From assembly GCF_900101505.1 (NCBI RefSeq), contig NZ_FMZI01000005.1:1-64000 (forward strand): a DNA stretch of 64,000 nucleotides, read 5' to 3'. Below are positions 46,465 through 55,326 of the stretch, one piece after another. The notes below the pieces were generated by a model that made no database searches, had not been told where the DNA came from, and worked only from the letters and a program-made list of their open reading frames with translations. Within the stretch, counting starts at the first letter, position 1. Every line of letters starts with the position of its first letter. The stretch comes from Antarctobacter albus. Its GTDB lineage: Bacteria > Pseudomonadota > Alphaproteobacteria > Rhodobacterales > Rhodobacteraceae. A program made the translations under genes and the position numbers.

Positions 46465-47067
46465 TCAGGCTCCTTTCTCGTAGGGGATCGGCTTGTTGAA
46501 GATCACGCCCCAGTTCCACAGCCTCGCGCCGTTGGGGCCTGTGGTGGGGTCGCTGTCGCGCAGGTTGCCGCGACAGCCCGTGGCGGGGCCGCCGCCGTTG
46601 CCGGCGGGGCCGTAGTAGGCATAGGAAAGGCGCGGGTTGGCGCCGATGTCGGCCGAGGTGGTGATCACCACCGTGTCGCGCAGGATGCGCAGCTCCGAGA
46701 TCGCCACCGTGCCGCTGTCGTCCTCGACCACGAAGCCGTAGTCGCCCGGGTCGGTGACGGTCGCGGTGTCGAAGACCAGGGGCGGCTCGGGAACGTGGAA
46801 CCGGCACGAAACGACCCGCGCGCTGTGCTGCGTGATCCGGCGCGGCTCCACCGGGTGCCAGTCCTCGCCGCGCCAGAGCCGCTTGAACATGACCTTGCCG
46901 AACTGCAGGCCGAAGTCGCGCCCGCCGGCCCCGTCCAGGTGGACCGCGTCCGCGTGGGGCACCGGGTAGGTCGGCCCGGCGATCACGATGTCCGGGTCGG
47001 TCTCGGCCGCCTCATTCGCCCCTATTCCGCCTTCACTGTAAGAATGAATGTCATCCAACAGGGGCAC
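46465..47067 (-). pseudogene. C-terminal fragment of an SGNH-type hydrolase
   Basis: About 200 aa from a GTG at 47067. Near its start it has PTYPVPHADAVHLDGAGG, which resembles block V of SGNH/GDSL hydrolases (Asp-x-x-His), but the blocks with the catalytic Ser (GDS) and the oxyanion residues are absent. The rest is a beta-rich domain ending in an ATGCRGNLRDSDP segment reminiscent of phage tail-spike proteins. It lies 76 bp from the divergent exbB-like gene, so the N-terminal half is lost. The frame is open, so it may still be made. Confidence 0.5.
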
Positions 47068-47143
47068 AGCAACACTCGCCCCAGGCGCTATTTCATGAGA
47101 ACACTGTCACAGGCCCCGATCGTCGCTCCAGAAAGACCCGACC

Positions 47144-47806
47144 ATGATGAACAGCCTGAACACATTCACCCAGGTCCTCGACCGCGGCGGCCCGGCGCTC
47201 TGGGCCATTGCGGTCCTCTCGGTGCTGACGCTGACGCTCATCCTTTGGAAACTGTGGCAACTCCTGCGCCTGGGCACCTGGAAACGCGCCGGGGCCGAAA
47301 CCGCCCTGCGCTTCTGGGGCCAGGGGCAGACCACGCTGGCGATGAGCCATATCTCCTTTGATCCGGCGCCGCGGTCCCGCGTGGCACAGGCCGCGATGCA
47401 GGCGCGCCTTTCGATCCCCGAGGAAGACGCCCGCGAAGAGGCGGCCCGCCAGGCCCGAGCCGTGCTGACCGAAACGCGTCTTGGCCTGCGGATGCTCGAC
47501 CTCGTGGTGACAATCGCGCCGCTGATCGGCTTGCTGGGAACGGTGCTGGGCATGATCGACGCCTTCCAGGCGCTGCAGGACAGCGGACAGCAGGCCGACC
47601 CGGCGGCATTGGCCGGCGGCATCTGGGAGGCTCTTCTGACCACCGCCGCCGGCATGGCCGTCGCCATCCCCGCCAGCGTCATGCTCTCGGTCTTCGACGG
47701 CATGGCGGATCGACTGGCCCATGATCTCGAGGACATCGTGACCCGCGTCTTTACCACCCCCTGGGCCTATGCCGGGGAAGAAGAGGACACCCCGGAGACC
47801 GCCTGA
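47144..47806 (+). CDS. ExbB/TolQ/MotA-type proton channel protein
   Basis: 220 aa with three membrane segments: residues about 18-40, 123-145 and 163-188. The second and third carry the family signature TIAPLIGLLGTVLGMIDAF ... IWEALLTTAAGMAVAIPA. With ExbD-like partners it makes a proton channel that powers a periplasm-spanning protein. First gene of a four-gene operon. Confidence 0.92.
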   Translation: MMNSLNTFTQVLDRGGPALWAIAVLSVLTLTLILWKLWQLLRLGTWKRAGAETALRFWGQGQTTLAMSHISFDPAPRSRVAQAAMQARLSIPEEDAREEAARQARAVLTETRLGLRMLDLVVTIAPLIGLLGTVLGMIDAFQALQDSGQQADPAALAGGIWEALLTTAAGMAVAIPASVMLSVFDGMADRLAHDLEDIVTRVFTTPWAYAGEEEDTPETA

Positions 47807-47809
47807 CCC

Positions 47810-48187
47810 ATGTTGAACCTTCCCACCTCCCCGCGCCGCCGCCGCCCCAGCCTGACGCCGATGATCGACGTGGTCTTCCTGCTGCTGGTCTTCTTCATGC
47901 TGGTGGCGCGGTTCGGCGGGACGGAGGGGCTGTCGTTGCTATTGTCCAGCACAGAGGGCGGCAGCGCCTACAGCGGCCCGCCCCGGCTGATCAGCGTGTT
48001 GCCACAAGGCGTCACGCTCAACGGACAGCCGGTCACAGACCTGCCCGGCGCGCTGGCCCCGTTGATGGCCTCACCACAGGATATCGTCGTGGTCCGCCCA
48101 GCCCCCGGCACCGGCGTCGCGCGCCTGATCGAGGTGCTGGAGACCTTGCGCAAGGCCGGGCTGACCGGGCTGACCGTGGTAGAATAG
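47810..48187 (+). CDS. ExbD/TolR family protein, Asp-containing
   Basis: 125 aa. One N-terminal membrane helix with the proton-carrying Asp in LTPMIDVVFLLLVFFML, then a periplasmic domain ending with IEVLETLRKAGLTGLTVVE. It begins 3 bp after the exbB stop. Pairs with the following ExbD-like protein, which lacks this Asp. Confidence 0.92.
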   Translation: MLNLPTSPRRRRPSLTPMIDVVFLLLVFFMLVARFGGTEGLSLLLSSTEGGSAYSGPPRLISVLPQGVTLNGQPVTDLPGALAPLMASPQDIVVVRPAPGTGVARLIEVLETLRKAGLTGLTVVE

Positions 48188-48191
48188 ATCT

Positions 48192-48593
48192 ATGTTCCGA
48201 TCCCGTCTCAGCACCTCCCGCCGGTTCTGGCCCGGCACGGCCAGGCCCAGCCGCGAACCGGTGGTGCCGATGATCAACGTGGTCTTCCTGCTGCTGATCT
48301 TCTTTCTGTTGGCGGCGCATTTTGCCGATCCCGGCAGTGCCAGGCGCAGCCAGTTGGCGGTCGACAGACCCGCAGAGATGCAGCGCGTTCTGATCCTCGC
48401 GCCGTCGGGCATGGTCACCTTCGGCACGTTGCGCGGGGAAGAGGCAATTCGCTCGGCCGCCTCTGGCGGTTTGGTGCGCCTGCAGACCGGGCAAGAGACC
48501 CAGGCCGCCTTGCTGGCCCGCCTCCTGTCCCGCCTCGCCGAGGCCGGGGCGGGCCGTGTCGATCTGGTAACGATCGGGGAGGCCAAGGAATGA
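48192..48593 (+). CDS. ExbD/TolR family protein with Asp-to-Asn change
   Basis: 133 aa. Same layout as the previous one, but the helix reads VVPMINVVFLLLIFFLL: Asn stands where ExbD and TolR have the essential Asp. The periplasmic part is intact. It may be a structural partner in a mixed ExbD dimer, where only one subunit carries protons. Overlaps the TonB-like gene by 4 bp. Confidence 0.9.
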   Translation: MFRSRLSTSRRFWPGTARPSREPVVPMINVVFLLLIFFLLAAHFADPGSARRSQLAVDRPAEMQRVLILAPSGMVTFGTLRGEEAIRSAASGGLVRLQTGQETQAALLARLLSRLAEAGAGRVDLVTIGEAKE

Positions 48594-49438
48594 CGGGGCG
48601 GCGCATATTCGAGGGCCTGGTCTGCCTGGGTCTGGCGCTGGTCATCCATGCCGTAGCACTCGCGCTGATCGCGCTGCCGGACGAAGAGTCTTCTGATCCG
48701 GCCCTGAAGCTGATTCCGGTCTCTGCGGAACTGGGCGAGCTTGTCGCCGCCTGGGATCGACCGCCGGAAACGGACGTTCCGGAAACGCCCGATGCCCCAC
48801 CTGACGAGACCGCCCCGGTTGCGCCCGCAAAGGGGCCGCTGACACCGACGCGCACGCCGGTGCCCCGGTCCCCCGGCATGCCGGCCGTGCCCACCGCACC
48901 GCCCGAGGCCGACCCGATACCGCGTCCGCGGCCTGTGTCCAGCGGCCCGGCCCCAGAGGCACCGCGATTGCCCGCCCCCTTTTCCGCCACCGAGTTGCAA
49001 ACCTCGCGCGCGGCCCTGCGAAGCTCGCCCGCCGCCCCGCGCGCGCCCGGTATCGGGATCGTGGCGCCAAAGACCGGCGCCCTGCCCCGGATCGACACTC
49101 AACCTGCGGCTCCACCTCCGGCAGGGCCGGTCCGCGAGGCGACGCCTGCCGTCACGCCCGATCCGCAACCCGCGCCAGAGCCGACGCCCGATCCGGTCAC
49201 GCCGCCTTCGCCAGGGCTGGAACCGGAACGACGCCCCGAGCCGCGACCAGATCCGGTGCCTGAACCGCCTGCGCCACCCCTCAGCCGCCCGGAGCCGGAC
49301 GTGCCGGACCCTGAACTTGGCCCACCCACGGCACAGGCGCCCGTGACCACCCTACGCCCGATTGCACGCCCCTTCGTGCGGCCCACCCCCTTCCTGCCGC
49401 GCCCGGTCGCGCGGCCCTCGGGATTGGCCGCCCCCTGA
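48590..49438 (+). CDS. TonB-like protein lacking the C-terminal domain
   Basis: 282 aa. N-terminal membrane helix with the TonB-type His (LALVIHAVALALIAL), then about 220 residues of Pro-rich, Glu/Arg-containing sequence typical of the TonB periplasmic rod. It ends at FLPRPVARPSGLAAP, with none of the beta-strand/helix domain (YP-x-x-A...) that binds receptor TonB boxes. Either a shortened TonB or a distinct force-transducer. No TonB-dependent receptor is in the window. Confidence 0.75.
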   Translation: MTGRRIFEGLVCLGLALVIHAVALALIALPDEESSDPALKLIPVSAELGELVAAWDRPPETDVPETPDAPPDETAPVAPAKGPLTPTRTPVPRSPGMPAVPTAPPEADPIPRPRPVSSGPAPEAPRLPAPFSATELQTSRAALRSSPAAPRAPGIGIVAPKTGALPRIDTQPAAPPPAGPVREATPAVTPDPQPAPEPTPDPVTPPSPGLEPERRPEPRPDPVPEPPAPPLSRPEPDVPDPELGPPTAQAPVTTLRPIARPFVRPTPFLPRPVARPSGLAAP

Positions 49439-49502
49439 CCGGCGCCCCCACCTTGACCCTCCCGGCGGCATCCTAGATACCACCGTCAACCAAGGAGCCG
49501 TC

Positions 49503-50306
49503 ATGACCGTTCCCGCCATTACCGACAGCCATTGCCACCTCGATTTCCCCGACTTCGACCAGGAGCGCCCCGAGGTGATCGACCGCGCCCTGCGCGCGGG
49601 CGTGCATCGCATGGTCACCATCTGCACCCGCCTGCGCAACGAACCCCAGGTCCGGGCCATCGCCGAGGCGCATGCGCCGGTTTTCTATGCCGCCGGAACC
49701 CACCCGATGTCCGCCGCCGAAGAGCCCCTGGCCACGGTGGACGAATTGGTGGCGCTTGCGAAACATCCGAAATTCGTCGGTATCGGCGAAACCGGGCTGG
49801 ACTATCACTACACCGCCGAAAGCGCCGAGGTGCAGAAGACCAGCCTGCGCATCCACATCGAGGCGGCGCAGGAAACCGGCCTGCCGCTGATCATCCATGC
49901 CCGCGACGCGGACGACGACATGGCCCGTATCCTGACAGAGGGGTACAAGGCGCAGGAGTACACCTGTGTCATGCATTGTTTCTCGTCCAGTGCCGCGCTC
50001 GGCAAGGCCGCGCTGGACCTGGGGTTCTACCTGTCCATGTCCGGCATCGCCGCCTTTCCCAAGTCGCAGGACCTGCGCGACATCTTTGCCAGTGCGCCGC
50101 TGGATCGGATCCTGGTGGAAACCGACAGTCCGTATCTTGCGCCACCGCCCCATCGCGGCAAGCGCAACGAACCGGCCTATGTCGCCCATACCGCGCAGAA
50201 GGGCGCCGAGGTCTTTGGCCTGCCCTACGAGGAATTCGCCCGCCGGACAGAGGCGAATTTCGACACGCTCTTTGCCAAGGCCGCCCTCTGGGAGCGCGCT
50301 GCATGA
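49503..50306 (+). CDS. tatD: TatD-family metal-dependent DNase
   Basis: 267 aa from the ATG at 49503. TIM-barrel amidohydrolase-like nuclease: DSHCHLDF (His pair), GETGLDYHY (Glu), HARDADDD, MHCFSS (His) and ETDSPYLAP (Asp). Its stop overlaps the start of the next gene by 4 bp. TatD proteins have 3'-5' exonuclease activity in DNA repair and quality control. Confidence 0.95.
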   Translation: MTVPAITDSHCHLDFPDFDQERPEVIDRALRAGVHRMVTICTRLRNEPQVRAIAEAHAPVFYAAGTHPMSAAEEPLATVDELVALAKHPKFVGIGETGLDYHYTAESAEVQKTSLRIHIEAAQETGLPLIIHARDADDDMARILTEGYKAQEYTCVMHCFSSSAALGKAALDLGFYLSMSGIAAFPKSQDLRDIFASAPLDRILVETDSPYLAPPPHRGKRNEPAYVAHTAQKGAEVFGLPYEEFARRTEANFDTLFAKAALWERAA

Positions 50307-51103
50307 CAGGAGAACTGCGTTTCACGATCCTTGGCTGCGGGTCTTCCGGCGGCGTGCCCCGGCTGGGCGGAAACTGGGGGGCCTGCGATCCACAGAACCC
50401 CAAGAACCGCCGTCGGCGCTGTTCCATGCTGGTCGAGCGCGAAACTCCGGACGGCACGACCTCCGTTCTGATCGACACCACGCCCGACATGCGCGACCAG
50501 CTGCTGGACGCCGGCATCGGAAGGCTGGATGCCGTGGTCTACACCCATGCCCATGCGGACCACACCCACGGCCTCGACGATCTGCGCCAGATCGTCTTCA
50601 ACACCCGCGAACGGCTGAACGTCTGGGCCGATGGCGACACGCAGGACGACCTGCTGTCCCGGTTCGCCTATGCCTTTGTCCAGCCCGAGGGTTCGCCCTA
50701 TCCGCCGATCCTGAACCTGCACACGATCAACGGCCCCGTCACGATCGAGGGCGCCGGTGGCCCCGTCACCCTGACCCCCTTCGAGGTCAACCACGGCAGC
50801 ATCGACGCGCTTGGCTTTCGCATCGGCGACCTAGCCTACCTGCCGGACGTGGCGACGATACCGGACGCGGCCTGGCCGCATCTGGAAAACCTGGACTGCT
50901 GGGTGCTGGACGCGCTGCGCCGCACGCCGCACCCGACACATGCGCATCTTGACCTGGCCTTGGAGTGGATCGCCCGTGCGGCCCCCCGCCGCGCGGTTCT
51001 GACCAACATGCACATCGACCTCGACTATGCCGAGGTGGAGGCCGAGACCCCGGACCACATCACCCCGGCCTATGACGGCAAGGTGATCCGCTACGCGCTG
51101 TAG
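50303..51103 (+). CDS. PhnP-like metallo-beta-lactamase-fold hydrolase
   Basis: 266 aa. MBL-fold: LGCGSSGGVPRLGG at the start, zinc motif THAHADHTHGLDD, and later NHGSIDALGF and NMHIDLDY. This set fits the PhnP-type phosphodiesterases rather than beta-lactamases. Translationally coupled to tatD, a common pairing in Alphaproteobacteria. Confidence 0.9.
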   Translation: MTGELRFTILGCGSSGGVPRLGGNWGACDPQNPKNRRRRCSMLVERETPDGTTSVLIDTTPDMRDQLLDAGIGRLDAVVYTHAHADHTHGLDDLRQIVFNTRERLNVWADGDTQDDLLSRFAYAFVQPEGSPYPPILNLHTINGPVTIEGAGGPVTLTPFEVNHGSIDALGFRIGDLAYLPDVATIPDAAWPHLENLDCWVLDALRRTPHPTHAHLDLALEWIARAAPRRAVLTNMHIDLDYAEVEAETPDHITPAYDGKVIRYAL

Positions 51104-51282
51104 CCTCTTCCTGCTGCTCGGCGGTCTCGACGGGCAAGCCCCGGACAATGAGCCGCTGTCCTGTTCAGAACCCACGCAGCGGCGCGTCCCGCGACCGGCA
51201 GTTGCACCTCGGGGCAAGCTATGTGAGGTTGCCCACGCGCATTCCGCGCCTCTGACGCATTCATTCCCCAAGGCTTCCCGAC

Positions 51283-52218
51283 ATGCAGGCGCTGCTCGAC
51301 GTGATCCTGCCGGTCTTTCTGGTGATCGGCGCCGGCTATGCCGCGGTCTGGAAAGGCTGGTTTTCCGACAGCGGCGTCGACGGGTTGATGAGCTTTACCC
51401 AGACCATCGCCATCCCCTGCCTGTTGTTCCGCGCCATCTGGACGCTGGAACTGGGCCCGGACTTCAATCCCTGGCTGCTGGTCAGTTTCTACACCGGGTC
51501 GGCCACGGGATTTGTCGCGGGGCTGCTGGGTGCGCGCTATTTCTTCAAGCGCGACTGGGAAGATGCGGTGGCCATCGGGTTCTGCTGTCTCTTCGCCAAT
51601 TCGCTGATGATGGGTCTTGCGATCACCGAACGCGCCTATGGCAGCGATGCCCTGCAGGCCAACTATGTCATCGTCGCGATGCACTCGCCCTTTTGCTACG
51701 GCATAGGCATCACCGCGATGGAGATCGCCCGTGCAAGGGCAGCCGGGATTTCGAACCGCGCCCTTCCGGCCAAGGTGGGCCGGGCGATGTTCCGCAACGC
51801 GCTGGTGATCGGCATCGGTCTGGGGCTCATCGCGAACCTCCTGAACCTCTCGCTGCCCACAGTGGCCACCGATGCGCTGGACATGCTGATCCGCACTGCC
51901 CTTCCCGCAGCCCTCTTCGGCATGGGCGGCGTGCTTTGCCGTTACAAGCCGCAGGGCGACGGACGGGTGATCGCCTATATCTGCGCGATCTCGCTGGTGC
52001 TGCATCCGGCGATCACCTGGACCTTGGGCACGCTCACCGGCCTGTCGACCCCGGCCTTCCGGTCCGCCGTTCTGACCGCGGCGATGGCGCCGGGGATCAA
52101 CTCATACGTCTTCGCAAACCTCTACGGGCGCGCACGGCGCGTGGCGGCCTCGGCAGTCCTGATCGCCACCACCCTGTCCGTGCTGACCGCGTGGATCTGG
52201 CTGTCGATCCTGCCATGA
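51283..52218 (+). CDS. AEC-family transporter
   Basis: 311 aa, about ten membrane segments. Fits the auxin efflux carrier (AEC) family: LDVILPVFLVIGAGYAAVWKG at the N-terminus, a conserved SFTQTIAIPCLLFRAI helix break, and SPFCYGIGITAMEI. Members move organic anions; substrate unknown. No operon partner is evident; 179 bp of upstream space. Confidence 0.85.
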   Translation: MQALLDVILPVFLVIGAGYAAVWKGWFSDSGVDGLMSFTQTIAIPCLLFRAIWTLELGPDFNPWLLVSFYTGSATGFVAGLLGARYFFKRDWEDAVAIGFCCLFANSLMMGLAITERAYGSDALQANYVIVAMHSPFCYGIGITAMEIARARAAGISNRALPAKVGRAMFRNALVIGIGLGLIANLLNLSLPTVATDALDMLIRTALPAALFGMGGVLCRYKPQGDGRVIAYICAISLVLHPAITWTLGTLTGLSTPAFRSAVLTAAMAPGINSYVFANLYGRARRVAASAVLIATTLSVLTAWIWLSILP

Positions 52219-52324
52219 CCGTGCACCACACACCTTGCCCGGCCGCAATCGCCCGCCCCCGTCGCATTTCGACAAGACCCGATTACAAGGCGCGCCGATC
52301 CTTGCGCCGGTTCAGCGAGGCCCC

Positions 52325-53260
52325 ATGACCACCCAAGCCCAACAAAGCGTCGACCGGACCACAATCGGCATTCTCTTCATGCTGGCCTTCTGCACCTTTG
52401 CGCCGATGATGGACGCATTGGCCAAGGCGACACCGGCAGAGGTGCCCGTACCGCAGATCCTGGCCTTTCGCTTTGCGATCCAGGTGGCGATCCTGATGCC
52501 GCTGGCCGCCATTCTCGGCCACAGCCAAAGGGTCACCCTGGGCGATCTTGTCCGCCATGTCGCCCGCGCCGCCGCGCTGCTGGCGGCCACGGGCTGTTTC
52601 TTTACCGCGCTGCGCTACATGCCCATCGCCGACGCGATCTCGATCTTCTTCGTCGAGCCTTTCGTGCTGATCCTCATGGGCGCTATCTTCCTCGGGGAAC
52701 CGGTTGGCTGGCGGCGGCTGAGCGCCTGTGCCGTGGGCTTTGGCGGCGCGTTGCTGGTGATCCGGCCCAGCTTTTCCGACCTGGGACTGGTGGCCTTTCT
52801 GCCGCTGGTGACGGCGGCACTGTTCGCAATCTACATGCTGATGACCCGCGCGATGGCGCGGCGCCTGCATCCACTTGTCCTGCAAGGGCACACCGCACTG
52901 GCCGCGACCGTTCTGATCGTACCGCCCCTGCTGCTGATGGAGGGGACGGGCAACGCGCTTTTCGATCCCATCCGGCCGCAGGGCCTTGCGATCTGGACGC
53001 TAGTCGGGGTCGGCGTGGTCGCGACGATCTCGCACCTGTTCCTGACCTATGCGCTGCGACTGGCCCCCGCCGGGACCATCGCACCGCTGCAATACCTGGA
53101 AATCGTTGGCGCCACGGTGATCGGCTATTTCGCCTTTGGCGATTTCCCGACACCGCTGACCTGGGTCGGCATCGCGGTGATCGTCGCCTCCGGGCTTTAT
53201 GTCTTTGAAAGGGAACGGCGGCTGGAACTGCGTGCCAAGACACCGCCGCCGCCGGTCTGA
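52325..53260 (+). CDS. EamA-family (DMT) transporter
   Basis: 311 aa from the ATG at 52325. Ten membrane segments with the two EamA repeats; LRYMPIADAISIFFVEPFVLILMGAIFLGE (loops read in parts) is the classical end of repeat 1, and LAPAGTIAPLQYLEIVG its counterpart in repeat 2. Exports small metabolites; substrate unknown. Confidence 0.88.
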   Translation: MTTQAQQSVDRTTIGILFMLAFCTFAPMMDALAKATPAEVPVPQILAFRFAIQVAILMPLAAILGHSQRVTLGDLVRHVARAAALLAATGCFFTALRYMPIADAISIFFVEPFVLILMGAIFLGEPVGWRRLSACAVGFGGALLVIRPSFSDLGLVAFLPLVTAALFAIYMLMTRAMARRLHPLVLQGHTALAATVLIVPPLLLMEGTGNALFDPIRPQGLAIWTLVGVGVVATISHLFLTYALRLAPAGTIAPLQYLEIVGATVIGYFAFGDFPTPLTWVGIAVIVASGLYVFERERRLELRAKTPPPPV

Positions 53261-53264
53261 GGGC

Positions 53265-53828
53265 CTAGCGCGCCGGGGTGATGACCTCGGCCTCGGTCAC
53301 GATCAGGTCCAACGGCTGGTCGGTTTCCTCCAGCGGCAGATCCACGTCCTCCTGCGCGCCAAAGGCGAACCCGATTGCCAGCGTCGGCCGCCGCGACCGC
53401 AACAGTTCCAGCGTGCGATCGTAGAACCCGCCCCCATAGCCCAACCGCCCGCCATCGCGGGAAAAGGCGACCAGCGGCACGATCAGCACCTCCGGTTCGA
53501 AATAGACCTGGTGTTCCGGGATCTGTGCCCCGAACGGCCCGTCGACCAGGGTGCAATCCGGCTCCCACCGGGCGAATTTCAGTGGCTGCCCCTTGGCCTC
53601 GATCACCGGCACGCCGACGGGGCCGTGCGCCGAAGCTTCGGCCATGGCGGGCACCGGGTCGATTTCCGTGCGGATCGGCAGAAATCCGGACAGAGGCGCC
53701 CCGCGATACCCCGCAAGCACCTCGCTCAACTTGCCGGCGGCGCCGGGCGCCTGGGTTTCAAACGCCGGTTTCCGGCGGGCAAAGGCCGCCTTGCGCGCTG
53801 CCGCCTTGCGGTCTTCCAAAGTCGTCAT
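53265..53828 (-). CDS. 5-formyltetrahydrofolate cyclo-ligase
   Basis: 187 aa. Converts 5-formyl-THF to 5,10-methenyl-THF with ATP. N-terminal basic RKAAARKAAFARRKP helix, RTEIDPVPAMAEA, and the C-terminal ATP loop RLGYGGGFYDRTLELL. Its start overlaps the mgtE stop by 4 bp. Confidence 0.93.
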   Translation of the reverse strand: MTTLEDRKAAARKAAFARRKPAFETQAPGAAGKLSEVLAGYRGAPLSGFLPIRTEIDPVPAMAEASAHGPVGVPVIEAKGQPLKFARWEPDCTLVDGPFGAQIPEHQVYFEPEVLIVPLVAFSRDGGRLGYGGGFYDRTLELLRSRRPTLAIGFAFGAQEDVDLPLEETDQPLDLIVTEAEVITPAR

Positions 53829-55219
53829 AGCAACACCACCACTGCCAGTCCCAGAAAGGCGAAAAAGCCGACCACATCCGTCACCGTGGTCACGAAGGCG
53901 CCCGAGGCCAGGGCCGGGTCCACCCCTGCCTTGTCCAAGATAACCGGGATCACGATCCCCGCCAGTCCGGCAATCACCAGGTTGATCACCATCGCGGTGG
54001 CAATCACCCCGCCAAGCTGGAACGAGCCGAACCAGAGGATGCCCACGATTCCCATTATGACGGCAAAGGCCAGCCCGTTGATGAGCCCCACCGCCACCTC
54101 GCGACGGATCACCCGCCAGATGTTGGCGCCGGTAAGGTCCTTGGTGGCCAGCGCGCGCACCGCCACCGTCAGCGACTGCGTGCCGGCGTTGCCGCCCATC
54201 GAGGCCACGATGGGCATCAGCACCGCCAGCGCCACCACCTGCGCGATGGCCGCCTCGAACTGGGCAATCACCAGCGAGGCCAGCACCGCCGTGACAAGAT
54301 TGACCGCCAGCCAGGGGAAGCGCCGCTTCGTCGTTTCGATCACCCGGTCGGACAGCCGGCTTTCACCGTCGACGCCCGCAAGGCGCAGGATGTCTTCCTC
54401 GTTTTCCTCATCCAGAACCGCCATCGCGTCGTCAATCGTGATGACACCGACCAGTCGTTCGTTGTCGTCCACGACCGGCGCCGAGATCAGGTGGTACTGG
54501 TTGAAGGCATAGGCCACCTCGCCCTCGTCCCGCGTGACGGGGATGGTGTGAAAGGTCTCTTCGACGATGGATTTCAGCAACACGTCGCGGCGCGACGACA
54601 TGATCTTGCCCAGCGTCACGTTGCCCACGGGCCGCAACCGGGGGTCCACCAGCACGACATGGTAGAACTGTTCCGGCAGCCGGTCGGAACTGCGCATGTA
54701 GTCGATGGCGTCGCCCACGCTCCAGTGTTCGGGCGCCATGACGACCTCGCGCTGCATCAGGCGCCCGGCAGAGAATTCGGGATAGCTCAGCGACTGGCGG
54801 ACCGCAGCCGCGTCGCCGGCTTCCAGCGCATCCAGAATCGCGTCCTGCTGATCGCTTTCCAGGTCCTCGACCAGGTCGACGACGTCGTCGGTGTCCAACT
54901 CGCGCACCGCGTCCGCCAGAACCGAGGGCGTCAGCGCGGCAAAGACCTCTTCGCGCAGCGCCTCGTCCAGTTCCGACAGGATCTCGCCGTCGAACTCCTT
55001 GTCGTAGAGCCGGATCAGCCGGCCGCGATCATAGGCGTTGATCTGTTCCAGAAGGTCGGCGATGTCGGCCGCGTGCAGCGGCTCCATCAGCTCGACCAGC
55101 TGTTCCCTGTCCTCGACATCCACCGCATAGAGAATCGCCGCAACGGCCTTGCGGTCGAGCGCATAGGCGTCGTCGCGCTCTGCTGTCTCGGTGGTTTCTG
55201 CCTCCAGCTCTTCGGCCAT
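53825..55219 (-). CDS. mgtE: magnesium transporter MgtE
   Basis: 464 aa. N-terminal superhelical domain (1-135), two CBS domains (about 140-265; ISAPVVDDNERLVGVITIDD), then five membrane segments with the pore motif SMGGNAGTQSL. Intracellular Mg2+ closes the channel through the acidic N and CBS domains. ATG at 55219; divergent from the guanine deaminase gene. Confidence 0.96.
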   Translation of the reverse strand: MAEELEAETTETAERDDAYALDRKAVAAILYAVDVEDREQLVELMEPLHAADIADLLEQINAYDRGRLIRLYDKEFDGEILSELDEALREEVFAALTPSVLADAVRELDTDDVVDLVEDLESDQQDAILDALEAGDAAAVRQSLSYPEFSAGRLMQREVVMAPEHWSVGDAIDYMRSSDRLPEQFYHVVLVDPRLRPVGNVTLGKIMSSRRDVLLKSIVEETFHTIPVTRDEGEVAYAFNQYHLISAPVVDDNERLVGVITIDDAMAVLDEENEEDILRLAGVDGESRLSDRVIETTKRRFPWLAVNLVTAVLASLVIAQFEAAIAQVVALAVLMPIVASMGGNAGTQSLTVAVRALATKDLTGANIWRVIRREVAVGLINGLAFAVIMGIVGILWFGSFQLGGVIATAMVINLVIAGLAGIVIPVILDKAGVDPALASGAFVTTVTDVVGFFAFLGLAVVVLL

Positions 55220-55326
55220 GCCCTGCCCTCCACCTGTCGTCGCCCGACACTATGACAAGCTGTCGGCGGGCGACAGGGGGACTATGGCGATTTACCTTTC
55301 TTCGCGACCTGCCTAGGATTTTCTGC

